64,000 nt of DNA from Arthrobacter sp. zg-Y1110 (GCF_025244865.1 NZ_CP104272.1:248001-312000), one strand, 5' to 3'; shown: positions 26,655-36,487, counted from the stretch's first letter. Numbers and translations are program-made. Notes: generated by a model from the sequence alone, not told the origin.

Positions 26655-26780
26655 CTACTTCTTGTCGTCCTTGTTTCCGTCCACGGCGTCCTTCGCCTTG
26701 TCTTTAACCTGGTCAACCTTCTCCGGGTTGTCCTTGGCTGCGTCCTTCGCCTTGTCTGCCATGCCGCCTAGATCTGCCAT
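26655..26780 (-). CDS. Small highly charged protein, 41 aa (MT0933-antitoxin-like composition)
   Basis: A 41-residue protein starting MADLGGMADKAKDAAKDNP and made almost entirely of K, D, A and N in a repeating KAKDA pattern, predicted to be helical or disordered. The start and spacing recall the short MT0933/Rv0909-type putative antitoxins and CsbD-like stress proteins, but the sequence is too short and simple to be sure. The ATG is followed by a stop at 26655 and a strong terminator, supporting a real gene. No toxin partner is adjacent. Confidence 0.6.
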   Translation of the reverse strand: MADLGGMADKAKDAAKDNPEKVDQVKDKAKDAVDGNKDDKK

Positions 26781-26841
26781 TGGATAATGCCTTCCCTCTG
26801 TGCGGTCCGGAGCTCATACGGCCCCGGCTGGGTACACCCAT

Positions 26842-26860
26842 CCTGCCCCACATGGGCAGG
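26842..26860. terminator. Possible stem-loop after tatA
   Basis: CCTGCCC-N5-GGGCAGG sits 26-44 bp beyond the tatA stop codon on the leftward transcript, with a second small dyad (TGGGT-AC-ACCCA) beside it. There is no T tract, so it may only stabilise the 3' end of the long sialate operon. Confidence 0.35.
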
Positions 26861-26885
26861 TTAGGAACCCGGGTGCAGGTGATTT

Positions 26886-27152
26886 TTATTGCGGGGTGGT
26901 GGCGTTGCCGTCCTTCGGCACTGGTACCGGCACTGGTACCGGCGCGGGTGCCGCAGCTGGAACCGTGTCGCCAGCCAGGGAATCCGCGGGGGCCTCGGGT
27001 GCATTGTTCTCGTCTTTAAGCTGCCGCACCTCCGACTTAAAGATCCGCAGTGACTGGCCGACACTGCGCGCCAGTCCCGGCAGCTTCGGTGCACCGAACA
27101 GGACTATGGCCAGAACGACGACCACGATGATTTGCCAGCCTTCAAGCCTCAT
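26886..27152 (-). CDS. tatA: Twin-arginine translocase subunit TatA
   Basis: An 88-residue TatA/E protein: a short periplasmic start, one membrane helix (IIVVVVLAIVLFG, residues 8-20), the FGAPKLPGLARSVG amphipathic helix hinge that defines the family, and a charged then Pro/Val/Ala-rich tail (VPVPVPVP). It would form the protein-conducting part of the Tat exporter for folded proteins. The ATG overlaps the stop of the esterase gene (ATGA at 27149-27152), so it is the last gene of the sialate operon, whose binding protein carries a Tat signal. The tail contains two exact 12-bp DNA repeats (26916-26939). Confidence 0.9.
   Translation of the reverse strand: MRLEGWQIIVVVVLAIVLFGAPKLPGLARSVGQSLRIFKSEVRQLKDENNAPEAPADSLAGDTVPAAAPAPVPVPVPVPKDGNATTPQ
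26916..26939. repeat. Two tandem 12-bp repeats inside tatA
   Basis: CGGCACTGGTAC occurs twice head to tail and encodes part of the VPVPVP tract in the TatA tail. Such a tract can gain or lose units by slippage without shifting the frame. Confidence 0.7.
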
Positions 27153-28132
27153 AACGGGGAACCTTCCATCGGGGTATGGGTGGGGGAGGAATAGGTTGCG
27201 GGGGAATCGGCGGTGCCGAAACCGTGGAGGGCCCGGGCCAGCGCACGGTCCCGGTCGCGCAGGCTCCGGGCGCCGACATACGAGTCCGGACAGTTCAGCT
27301 CGAACCCGTGATAGGCGCCGGGATACACGTGCAGCTCGGTGGGCACGCCGGCCTGCAGCAGGCGGGCTGCGAAGGAAATGTCCTCGTCCCGGAACAGGTC
27401 CAGTTCGCCCACCTGGATGAGGGTAGGCGGCAGGCTGCGTAGATCTTCTGCGAGAGCCGGAACCGCATGGGCGCTCGCAGGCGAACCGCCCAAATAGCAC
27501 TCCCATGCGAAACGGCTGTGCGCGGCGTTCCAGGTGGGAATTTCAGCGAACTCGACTGCTGAACCGGAGGTGTGCGAGGAGTCCAGCATCGGATACATCA
27601 GGTATTGGAAGGCAATCGCCGGACCGCCGGAGTCCCGGTTCCGCAGGGTGAGTGCGGCAGCCAGGCCGCCGCCTGCACTGGAACCGGCTACGGCCACCCG
27701 CTGCGGATCTACAGACAGGGCGTCGGCTGAGGCAAACAGCCACCTCAGCCCGGCCGTCACGTCATCCAGGGGTGCCGGGAACTGGTGCTCCGGAGCGAGC
27801 CGGTAATCCACGGCAACCACCACGGCTCCGGTCCGGGCACACAGATCCGCGCAGTAGGACGTATCGCCCTCGATGCTCCCGGCAATCATGCCGCCGCCGT
27901 GGATCCAGTAGATAGCTGGATGCGGGCCGGTCCCTGCGGGGCTGAAAACACGCAGGGGAATTCCGTCCGTTGAGTAGTCCTGGAAGGCCGCACGGGTGCA
28001 GCTGGGTGCCGCCGGGGAAGTCCCGGCCCGGAACACCGCGAGCTCCGCCACCGTCGTGGGCGGCGGATGAGCCTCCGAATACTCCAGTCCCGGCAGCAGC
28101 TCCGGATCAACCCGGTCGCGGAACCCGGTCAT
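27149..28132 (-). CDS. Alpha/beta-hydrolase (HSL family) esterase in the sialate operon
   Basis: A 327-residue cytoplasmic esterase of the hormone-sensitive-lipase branch: the oxyanion motif IHGGGMIAGS, the nucleophile elbow AGSSAGGG and the C-terminal ELDLFRDED and AYHGFE segments that supply the acid and histidine. No signal peptide is present. Its ATG overlaps the nanE stop and its own stop overlaps the tatA start, each by 4 bp, so it is embedded in the sialic-acid operon. A reasonable inference is that it removes O-acetyl groups from imported sialic acids or ManNAc derivatives; general carboxylesterase activity is the alternative. Confidence 0.88.
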   Translation of the reverse strand: MTGFRDRVDPELLPGLEYSEAHPPPTTVAELAVFRAGTSPAAPSCTRAAFQDYSTDGIPLRVFSPAGTGPHPAIYWIHGGGMIAGSIEGDTSYCADLCARTGAVVVAVDYRLAPEHQFPAPLDDVTAGLRWLFASADALSVDPQRVAVAGSSAGGGLAAALTLRNRDSGGPAIAFQYLMYPMLDSSHTSGSAVEFAEIPTWNAAHSRFAWECYLGGSPASAHAVPALAEDLRSLPPTLIQVGELDLFRDEDISFAARLLQAGVPTELHVYPGAYHGFELNCPDSYVGARSLRDRDRALARALHGFGTADSPATYSSPTHTPMEGSPL

Positions 28133-28803
28133 GACTCTAGGGCGGCGGCGAACCAGCTGGTGATCGTGGCCGGGTGGGTGATGGCGGTGCCGACGACGAC
28201 GGCGAACGCTCCTGCGTCCAGCGCGGCCCGGCCCTGGTCCGGGGTATGGATGCGGCCTTCGGCAATCACCGGAACATCAAGTCCCAGACCCGTCAGCTCC
28301 TGAAGCAGTTCCAGATCAGGCCCGGACGTTTTTGCCCGTTCCCCGGTATAGCCCGCAAGCGTGGTCCCGATGATGTCCGCTCCGGCCTCGGCCGCAGCGA
28401 CCGCGTCGGCGGCGGACCCGCAGTCCGCCATGACCAGTGCAGAGGTCTGCTCGTGGACGGCGGTAATGGTCTGAGCCAATGAGAGCCCGTCCGGCCTCTC
28501 CCGCCGGGTGCCGTCCAGGGCTACGATGTGCGCGCCGGCGTCCGCGCAGGCCAGGGCATGGCGCAGCGTAGGGGTGATGAACACGCCGTCGTGCCCGTCC
28601 TTCCACAACCCGATCACCGGAACTTCCAGGGCGGACCGTACGGCCTGGATGTCGCTGATTCCCTGGACGCGTACTCCGGCGGCCCCGCCGATCACGGCGG
28701 ACTGCGCCACCTGCGCCGTGGTGCGCGGATCCCGCATCGGTTCGCCGGGGTAGGCCTGGCAGGAAACGATGAGGGAGGAGCGGAGGCTCTCGAGATTAAA
28801 CAT
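28129..28803 (-). CDS. nanE: N-acetylmannosamine-6-phosphate 2-epimerase
   Basis: A 224-residue TIM-barrel enzyme that converts ManNAc-6-phosphate to GlcNAc-6-phosphate. Family landmarks are LIVSCQAYPGEPMRDP near the start, GLWKDGHDGVFITPT with the candidate catalytic K68, DIIGTTLAGYTGE for the phosphate site, and VIAEGRIHTP with candidate catalytic E182. It overlaps nanK by 8 bp and the esterase by 4 bp. Its product passes to NagA and NagB encoded on the divergent strand. Confidence 0.94.
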   Translation of the reverse strand: MFNLESLRSSLIVSCQAYPGEPMRDPRTTAQVAQSAVIGGAAGVRVQGISDIQAVRSALEVPVIGLWKDGHDGVFITPTLRHALACADAGAHIVALDGTRRERPDGLSLAQTITAVHEQTSALVMADCGSAADAVAAAEAGADIIGTTLAGYTGERAKTSGPDLELLQELTGLGLDVPVIAEGRIHTPDQGRAALDAGAFAVVVGTAITHPATITSWFAAALES

Positions 28804-29761
28804 GCTGCCCTTCGGAGATGGGATTCAATGTCAGTGCCCGGCGGGCGGCACCGCGGATGGCGGCCGTTTCACCGAGCTGTGCGGGAACAACCCGCAGTCC
28901 GGTCAGCGGACGCAGGAGCTCGCGGCGGGCCGCCTGCTCCATTGCGTCCCACCAGAGTTTCCCGGCAAAGGCAAGCCCGCCGCCGACGACGACGACGTGC
29001 GGGTCCAGGATGTTCGCCAGTCCGCCGATGGCGCTGCCGGCAGCCGTTGCTCCGCGGCGAAGTGCCTCGGCGGCAATGGGGTGTCCCTCGGCGGCGAGGC
29101 GATACACCCCGCGGGTGTCCTCGGCCCCAACCCCGCCGAGGCGGGAGAAGAGCGCGAAGATTCCCGGCCCGGACGCGACGGCTTCCACATGTCCCGCCCC
29201 GCCGCAGCTGCACGGCAGGCCGTTCTCAAACGCGCCTGCCTCGTACGCGAACGGGGACGCGAAGTGGCCTACGTGTCCGGCGGTGAAGCTGGCCCCTTCG
29301 ACGCATTCGCCGTTCAGGACGTAGCTGCCGCCCACGCCGGTGCCCATGCCGATGAACAGCACGCTGGGCACCCCGGTGCCTGCGCCGAGCCAGCACTCTC
29401 CCAGGGCGTGGGCATGCACGTCGTTAATGGCTGTGGCGGGCAGGCCGGTTCGACGGGTGAGCTCGGCAGTCAGCTCGGTGCCGCCCCAGCCGCGGATCGC
29501 GTCCGTGGCCGAGACGACGGCGCCGCGGCGGGAATCGATCACGCCGGCGGCGCCAATGCCCAACGCATCAACGGCTACCCCGGTGTCCAAAGCGTCCGCG
29601 CGGAGGGAAGCCACGAGGCCCGCAGCGGCGGCCAGGACGGCGTCGGACCCGGCCTGGGCCGGCGTCGCCACTGTGGAGGAGGAGACGATCCGCCCCTCGC
29701 CGTCGACCACTGCGCCGGCGGTTTTGGTGCCGCCCAGATCGAGCCCAATCACATGGCGCAT
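28796..29761 (-). CDS. nanK: N-acetylmannosamine kinase, ROK family
   Basis: A 321-residue ROK sugar kinase. The ATP loop DLGGTKTAGAVV is at residues 8-19, the sugar-binding INDVHAHALGE with catalytic aspartate near 114, and the ROK zinc region at 163-193. That region reads GHVGH...CSCGGAGHVE, so the last zinc cysteine of the usual CxCGxxGCxE motif is replaced by H191. Lying between the lyase (5 bp gap) and nanE (8-bp overlap), it phosphorylates ManNAc released by the lyase. Confidence 0.92.
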   Translation of the reverse strand: MRHVIGLDLGGTKTAGAVVDGEGRIVSSSTVATPAQAGSDAVLAAAAGLVASLRADALDTGVAVDALGIGAAGVIDSRRGAVVSATDAIRGWGGTELTAELTRRTGLPATAINDVHAHALGECWLGAGTGVPSVLFIGMGTGVGGSYVLNGECVEGASFTAGHVGHFASPFAYEAGAFENGLPCSCGGAGHVEAVASGPGIFALFSRLGGVGAEDTRGVYRLAAEGHPIAAEALRRGATAAGSAIGGLANILDPHVVVVGGGLAFAGKLWWDAMEQAARRELLRPLTGLRVVPAQLGETAAIRGAARRALTLNPISEGQHV

Positions 29762-29766
29762 GGGTA

Positions 29767-30699
29767 TCAGAGCAGCCCGTTGGACTCGAGGATGCTTCGG
29801 ATGGCAGCGGTTTCGGCCTCGTTGAGCGGCACCATCGGGGCGGACATTGCATTGGTGTCGATGACGCCGAGCAGCATCAGCGCCGTCTTGAAGGCCCCGA
29901 GTCCTGCCGCGCCGGGTGAGACGCGGCCGGGAGTGGGCGTGTACACAATGTTGAAGAGGGAGGCCAGCCGGTCCTGGATCCGGGCCGCTTCGGCGTGGTC
30001 GCCGCTGCGCGCGGCGTTGTACAGCGCCGCATAGCCGGCCGGGTCCACGTTGCCGAGCCCCGGAACCACGCCGTGGGCGCCGCCCAGCAGCGCACCGTCC
30101 ACCACTACCTCGTGTCCGGTGAAGACGGCGAAGTCCGGCAGATCCCGGGTGGCCAGCAGAAGCTGCCGGAACCCGACGTCGTCGCCCGAGGAATCCTTGA
30201 CACCCGCGAGGACGCCGTCCCGGGCGAGCCGTACCAGCAGGTCCAGCGGCAGCTTGAAGTGGGTCCGGACGGGCACGTCATAGGCAAACAGGGGAACGTC
30301 GAAGGCGGCGTGCAGGGCGCGGAAGTGGATCTCCGTTTCCGCGGCATCCGAAATGGCGTAGAACTGCGAGGTTGCCACGATTGCGTCCGCCCCGAGGCCG
30401 ATGAGCCGGCGTCCCTCCTCGATCACGCGGGGAGTGGTCTGCTCGGCCGCACCGGCGAGGATGGGCACTTCACCGGCGTTGACGCCGGCAATGGTCCGCA
30501 CCACCAGGTCGCGTTCGTCATTGGTCAGGTAGGGCACCTCGGCGGAGGAGCCCAGGACGAACAGTCCGGAGACGCCGCCGTCGAGCAGGTGTTTGGTGAG
30601 CTTTTCCAGCGACGCGGTATCGACGGCGCCGTCCGCGGTGCGGGGCGTGACCACCGGGGGGATGACTCCGTGGAAGCGGGACTGTGTTGCGTGTGACAA
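29767..30699 (-). CDS. nanA: N-acetylneuraminate lyase (DHDPS/NAL family)
   Basis: A 310-residue class I aldolase. The Schiff-base lysine is K168 in GVKDSSGD, the catalytic tyrosine Y140 in AYDVPVRT, and the carboxylate-binding loop is GSSAEVP at 50-56 (usually GSSGE/GTTGE). It should split N-acetylneuraminate into ManNAc and pyruvate. The family also contains dihydrodipicolinate synthase, but nanK and nanE immediately downstream and a sialate-type importer upstream decide for the lyase. The start is a TTG at 30697-30699 preceded by GGAG at 7 bp spacing. Confidence 0.88.
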   Translation of the reverse strand: MSHATQSRFHGVIPPVVTPRTADGAVDTASLEKLTKHLLDGGVSGLFVLGSSAEVPYLTNDERDLVVRTIAGVNAGEVPILAGAAEQTTPRVIEEGRRLIGLGADAIVATSQFYAISDAAETEIHFRALHAAFDVPLFAYDVPVRTHFKLPLDLLVRLARDGVLAGVKDSSGDDVGFRQLLLATRDLPDFAVFTGHEVVVDGALLGGAHGVVPGLGNVDPAGYAALYNAARSGDHAEAARIQDRLASLFNIVYTPTPGRVSPGAAGLGAFKTALMLLGVIDTNAMSAPMVPLNEAETAAIRSILESNGLL

Positions 30700-30720
30700 G
30701 TAGTTCTCCAGTGCTTGGTT

Positions 30721-31532
<812 letters not shown>

Positions 31533-31536
<4 letters not shown>

Positions 31537-33644
31537 GCCTGCTGCCTTGCTGTTGTGCCGGTGTCCACCAAGGCCGCGGGTTTTTCGTGGCTGGCCCAGT
31601 AGTGGTTGGTTTCGCCGATGCGGACAAATTCCAGGACCTGCTCCGGATCTGCGTCCGGACGCAGGGAGCGTTCGGCGAAGCGGTCGCCGCGGGCGAAATC
31701 TCCGGGGGAGGGGACGGTGCCCTGGATCTGGTGCAGGCGTTCGGCGCCGGCTTCGATGGACAGCACCGCGCCGAGGAGGCCGCGGGTGTATTCGTGGCGG
31801 GGATCGCGCAGCAGGTCCGGGACGTTGCCGGATTCCACTACCTGCCCGGCGTACATCACGGTGACCCGGTGGGCCAGGGAGGCAACCAGGGCCAGGTCGT
31901 GGCTGACGAACACCATGGCGAAGCCGAGCTGCTCGCGCAGTCCGTTGAGCAGATCGACTACCTGCTTCTGCACGGTCACGTCCAGCGCCGTGGTGGGTTC
32001 GTCCGCCACCACGATCTTCGGCGACCGGGACAGGGCCATGGCGATCAGCACGCGCTGCCGCTGCCCGCCGGAGAGCTCGTGCGGGTAGCTCTTCAGGGTG
32101 CGGTCCGGGTCCAGCTTCACCATTTCGAGCAGTTCGCGCGGGGTCTTGCGTCCGCCGCGCCTGGTGAGCTGCTGCAGCTGGTCCTTGATGAGCATCGAGG
32201 GGTTCAGGGAGCTGAGTGCGTCCTGGTAGACCATGGCAATCTGCTCGCCGCGCAGGCCCTTGTAAAGCCGGTCGCGTTCCTTGGGATCGTTGGTCAGCAG
32301 TTCCTCGCCGCGAAACCGGATGGATCCGGAGAGCCGGGCGGTGCGGGGGAGCAGCCCCATGATCGCCAGGGAGGTGATGGACTTTCCGCAGCCGGACTCG
32401 CCCACCAAACCCATGGTTTCGCCCTCGCGGACGGTGAAGCTGACCCTGTCCACAATGGCGGTGTCCCCGTAGCGCTCCGGGAAGCGGATGGACAGGTCCT
32501 TCACTTCCAGGATCACCGGGGCGTCGTCGGCCACGGCGGGGAGCCGGTCCGTGCGGGAGGCCTCGACGGCGGCCAGCATCTCCAGCTCCACGGCCAGGGC
32601 GGCCAGGGATCCGGGTTGGTTGACGTTCGTGCCGGTGACCGGTGCGGCTTCCAGCTCCCGGCCGCCGTCGGCCTGCGTCAGCGACGTCCCGGCGGCATCG
32701 AGTGCGGACGGCTGTGCTGCCGTGGCGACGGCCTCGACGGCGGCCGGTGCCCCCTTCCGGCGGTCCTTCCGGACGCCCGGGTTGACCATGGCGTCGGTGA
32801 GTCCTTCCGCCAGGATGTTCAGTGCCAGGACGGTGAGCAGGATGGTGATGCCGCCGAACGTCGTCGGCCACCAGGCGCCGCTGAAGACCACGTTGCGCCC
32901 GTCCGCCATGACGTTGCCCCAGGACGCGGCGGGCTGCTGCACGCCGGCGCCGAGGAAGGACAGAGAGGCTTCCAGGATGATGGCATCGGCCACCATCACG
33001 GTGGCGAACACCAGGATGGGCGCCGCGCAGTTGCGGGCAATGTGGCGCAGGAGGATGTAGGTGCGGCTGGCGCCGATCACCCGTTCGGCCCGTACATAGT
33101 CCTCGCCGTACTGGGCCAGGACATTGGCGCGGACCACCCGTGCCAGCTGCGGGGTGTAGACAATGGCGATGGCCAGGATGATCACCGGGACGGTGGAGCC
33201 GAAGAGGTTCAGCGAATGCTCGCGGAGGGCAAACAGCAGTGCGGCGGCCAGGGCGATGCCGGGGAAGGCCATCATGATGTCGAGGATGCGCATGACCGTC
33301 TCGCTGACGGCCTTGCGCGACGTCGCGGCAACCGCGCCGAGGATGGAACCGAGGACCAGGGCCACGGCCACGGCGCCGAGGCCGATGGCGATGGACACCC
33401 GGGCGCCGTAGAGCATCCGGGAGAACACGTCGTAGCTGGAACCGTCGGTGCCGAAGAGGTGCTCACCGTTGGGGGAAAGAACCGGAACGCTTGACTCGTT
33501 CTCGCCGTAGGGGGCCAGGAACGGGCCGAAAATTGCCACGAGGACAATGAACCCGAGGAATCCGAGGGCGAGTTTTGAACTGAGGTTCAGTGCGGTGAAG
33601 CGTGCTCCGCCGCTGCTGAGCCGTTCGGCCAGTGAATTGCGCAT
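31533..33644 (-). CDS. ABC transporter permease fused to ATP-binding protein (sialate importer)
   Basis: A 703-residue fusion. Residues 1-300 are an OppC/DppC-type permease with about six membrane helices, including the EAA loop region EDYVRAERVIGASRTYILL; residues ~300-385 are an Ala/Thr-rich linker; residues ~390-650 are an ATPase with [25 protein letters not shown] and VVADEPTTALD, then an oligopeptide-type C-terminal tail (EYTRGLLGAV, FAERSLRPD). Normally these are two proteins. It follows the first permease gene by 3 bp and overlaps the second ATPase gene by 4 bp, so the four importer genes are tightly coupled. Confidence 0.93.
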
Positions 33645-33647
33645 GGG

Positions 33648-34607
33648 TTACACCGTCCGGATTCGGGGGTTGATAAGCAGGTACAGCAGGTCAACCACGA
33701 TGTTGACCAGGACGAAGGCGACGGCGATGGTGAGCACCGCGCCCTGCACGAGGTTGGTGTCCGACGTCGTCAGGCCCACCACAATCAGGTCACCCATGCC
33801 GTTGAGGCTGAAGATCTTTTCGATGACGACGGCGCCGCCGAGCAGGTAGCCCACCCGGAGTCCCAGCACCGTCACTGGAGTGACCAGGGCGTTGCGCAGG
33901 ACGTTGCGGGCGACGACGGTGCGGTAGGGCACGCCGTTGCCGATGGCCGTACGGACGTAGTCCCGGTCGAGTTCCTCCACCATCGAGGTACGGACCACCC
34001 GGATGAGCGACGCCGAGACGGGGATGCCGAGCGCGAGGGCCGGCAGGGCCATGGAGTACAGCCAGCCGACGAAGCCGTACTGGTCCGCCCAGGCCAGCCC
34101 GCCGGTGGGGAAGATGGAGCCTTCGGGCAGGGCGAACCACTGGATCAGCAGGATCGCCAGCCAGAAGGAGGGGGTGGCGATTGCGGCGATGGAGAACACG
34201 CGGATGGCCTGGTCCGGCCAGCGGTCCCGGTAGAGCGCACCGAGGATACCGAGCGTGAGGGCGAGGACAACGGCCAGGAGGATGCCCAGGAAGGTCAGCT
34301 GCAGGGTCACCGGGAAGGCGGTGGCGATCTTGCTGGCCACCGACTCCTCCGGCGGGTTGGTCACGCCGAAATCGAGCCGGAGCACACCGCCCAGGTAGCG
34401 GAAGAACTGGACCACCAGCGGAGCGTTGAGTCCGCGTTCCTCCCGCCAGGCTTCCTTGGCGTCCTCGCTGGCGTTTTCACCCAGGACAGCCGTGGCGCGG
34501 TCCGCCGGAACCACCGACAGCACGATAAACACCATCACGGTGACGCCCAGCAGCATGATCGGCAGGACAGCCAGCCGGCGCCCTAACAGGCGGATAAACA
34601 TTGTCAC
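33648..34607 (-). CDS. ABC transporter permease (OppB/DppB type, sialate importer)
   Basis: A 319-residue permease with about six membrane helices and the OppB hallmarks: an N-terminal helix before the RGLNAPLVVQFFRYLGG stretch, and the EAA motif VRTAIGNGVPYRTVVARNVL. It forms the channel with the fused permease-ATPase. I prefer the GTG at 34607 over the ATG at 34601 because GGAG is 7 bp before the GTG but 13 bp before the ATG. The binding-protein gene ends 69 bp upstream. Confidence 0.92.
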   Translation of the reverse strand: MTMFIRLLGRRLAVLPIMLLGVTVMVFIVLSVVPADRATAVLGENASEDAKEAWREERGLNAPLVVQFFRYLGGVLRLDFGVTNPPEESVASKIATAFPVTLQLTFLGILLAVVLALTLGILGALYRDRWPDQAIRVFSIAAIATPSFWLAILLIQWFALPEGSIFPTGGLAWADQYGFVGWLYSMALPALALGIPVSASLIRVVRTSMVEELDRDYVRTAIGNGVPYRTVVARNVLRNALVTPVTVLGLRVGYLLGGAVVIEKIFSLNGMGDLIVVGLTTSDTNLVQGAVLTIAVAFVLVNIVVDLLYLLINPRIRTV

Positions 34608-34676
34608 TCAATAACTCCAATGCAGGGGGTGCGGCGGGGCGCTTGAAGGGGAGGCGCCCCGCCGTCGGTTGTCTCG

Positions 34677-36287
34677 CTACTTGCGTCCTACGCCTACGAA
34701 GGAGACACCGGTCGTGGGCAGCGGCTGGAAGCCGTCGAGTGCGTTGCTGTCCCAGGCGGTGGGCAGCTTGCGGTGGAACAGCGGGTACAGCGGAGCTTCC
34801 TCGGAGACGATGTCGATGACCTCTGCGTGGATGCCCTTGGCCTTGTCCGGATCCACCTTGACGGCCTGGTCCAGCTTGTCCTGCACGGCGGCGAATTCCG
34901 GGGTGGTGTTCCAGCCGGCACGGGCCTCCATCCAGGTGGCGCCGCGGTAGAACCAGCTGAGGAGGATGTCGCCGTCGTTGCCGAAGACCGAGGGGTCGCC
35001 GGGGGCGCAGAGCACATCGAAGTTCTTGCCGCCCACCTTCTCCGGCGCGTAGACCGCGGCGGACTGGAGGATTTCCAGGGTGGTGGTCACGCCGATGGCG
35101 TCCCAGTACTCCTTGATCAGGGGAACCACGCGGGTCACCCAGCCGGTATCCGTGGAGGTCAGGGTGATGGTGATGTTCTCCATCCCCGCTTCCTTCAGCA
35201 GGGATTTCGCCTTCGCGGCGTCATACGCGTAGACGGTGGACGCCTTGCTGTAGGAGGGGTGTCCCTCCTGGAAGTAGGACGAGGCTGCAGTGGCGTTGCC
35301 CAGGAGGGCCTTGCTGATGACCGCGTCCGTGTCGATGGCGTAATGCAGCGCCTGGCGCACCCGCTTGTCGGGGAACTTGGTGCAGTTGAACATCAGGAAC
35401 AGCAAGCCGAAGGACTGCACCGATTCGACGTCGACCTTGCTCGCGAGCTGGTCAACATCCAGGTAGGGGACATCCTCGATGGCCTGGGTCCGGGAGGGTA
35501 CTGCGGCCACCCGTGCAGCCGGATCGGCCAGCAGCAGCCAGGTCATGTCCGCTACGCGTGCCGGGTACTTGCCGTTGTAGTCGTCGAACTTCTTGAAGAC
35601 GAGGCGGTCTTCCTTGACGGCCGAGACCAGGCTGTAGGGGCCGGAGCCGATGGGTTTCAGGTCGAAACCGGCCGGGTCGGCCTTCACTGCGGCTTCGGGC
35701 ACCACCTTGATGACCGAGATGCGCGAGCTGAAGCCCGGGAAGGGGTACTTCAACTTGAACTGGACGGTCGAATCGTCCTTGGCGGTCACGGTGTCGATGA
35801 ACGGGATGAAGCCGGCGAAGAGTGACTTGTTGGCCGGATCGAGGACGCGCTGGAAGGAGAAGACGACGTCGGCGGTGGTCACTGGCTCACCGTTGTGGAA
35901 CTTCGCGCCGTCGCGCAGCTTGACCTCGTAGGTGGTGTCGTCCACCATCTGCGGTTCCGCAGCAGCCAGGGCGAGATACCGTTCCCGGGTAGCCGGATGG
36001 AGTTCGGTCAGGCCTTCGAAAATGTGCAGGTTCGCTGCCTGCGGCGTGGCGCCCGTGGAAAGCATCGGGTCAAACCCGGTGGAGAGCTGGTAGGAGATAC
36101 CGGCCTCAATCGAGCCGGTGCCTTCAGCGGCCGCTGTGCCGCCGCCCGTGGCAGGGCTTCCACCCGGGCTGCAGGCCGAGATGGACCCTGCAAAGGCTGC
36201 TGCGGCGCCCATAACGCCGGCCAGCTTGAGGAAGTTACGCCGGCTCGAATCCTTCAGGAGCCCGCTGCTTTCAAAAGTGTTGCTCAT
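34677..36287 (-). CDS. Sialate-type ABC transporter substrate-binding lipoprotein (SBP_bac_5), Tat-exported
   Basis: A 536-residue family-5 (dipeptide/oligopeptide type) binding protein. The N-terminus has a twin-arginine motif SSRRNFLKLAG at residues 14-24 and a lipobox ISAC near 36-39, so it should be exported folded by Tat and lipid-anchored outside. The mature part shows family landmarks such as LHIFEGLTEL, AKFHNGEPVTTADVVFSFQR and VRQALHYAID. Its position as first gene before the importer and nan genes indicates sialic acid or a sialoside as ligand; that is inference from context. Confidence 0.9.
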   Translation of the reverse strand: MSNTFESSGLLKDSSRRNFLKLAGVMGAAAAFAGSISACSPGGSPATGGGTAAAEGTGSIEAGISYQLSTGFDPMLSTGATPQAANLHIFEGLTELHPATRERYLALAAAEPQMVDDTTYEVKLRDGAKFHNGEPVTTADVVFSFQRVLDPANKSLFAGFIPFIDTVTAKDDSTVQFKLKYPFPGFSSRISVIKVVPEAAVKADPAGFDLKPIGSGPYSLVSAVKEDRLVFKKFDDYNGKYPARVADMTWLLLADPAARVAAVPSRTQAIEDVPYLDVDQLASKVDVESVQSFGLLFLMFNCTKFPDKRVRQALHYAIDTDAVISKALLGNATAASSYFQEGHPSYSKASTVYAYDAAKAKSLLKEAGMENITITLTSTDTGWVTRVVPLIKEYWDAIGVTTTLEILQSAAVYAPEKVGGKNFDVLCAPGDPSVFGNDGDILLSWFYRGATWMEARAGWNTTPEFAAVQDKLDQAVKVDPDKAKGIHAEVIDIVSEEAPLYPLFHRKLPTAWDSNALDGFQPLPTTGVSFVGVGRK

Positions 36288-36322
36288 CGTTGCGCCTCAC
36301 CCATCCATGTCACTTATCGGAC

Positions 36323-36336
36323 GTAGGATGTCCGAT
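36323..36336. promoter_or_regulatory. Candidate NanR operator 1 (GTAGGATGTCCGAT)
   Basis: Fits the dyad TAGGA-NN-TCC with near symmetry and is part of a wider inverted repeat ATCGGAC-N7-GTCCGAT (36316-36336). It lies 36-49 bp upstream of the binding-protein start in the divergent promoter region. A matching perfect site occurs at 36407-36420. Confidence 0.6.
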
Positions 36337-36406
36337 GGTCGTTCCGAAACTGTAAGGTTCATCACATCGGAACGTCAAGCGCGATCGGCAGAAGTCTTTT
36401 CTGGAG

Positions 36407-36420
36407 ATAGGACATCCTAT
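36407..36420. promoter_or_regulatory. Candidate NanR operator 2 (ATAGGACATCCTAT)
   Basis: A perfect 14-bp palindrome 68 bp upstream of the GntR gene. Read on the other strand it shares TAGGATGTCC with operator 1. The two centres are 84 bp apart, eight helical turns, so bound dimers would face the same side. Confidence 0.65.
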
Positions 36421-36487
36421 ATCCTGAGGGCAACAACCAGCTTTTTGTTTCTGAGTCCGTTTTCACCACCCGTCCCAGGAGATCCGA

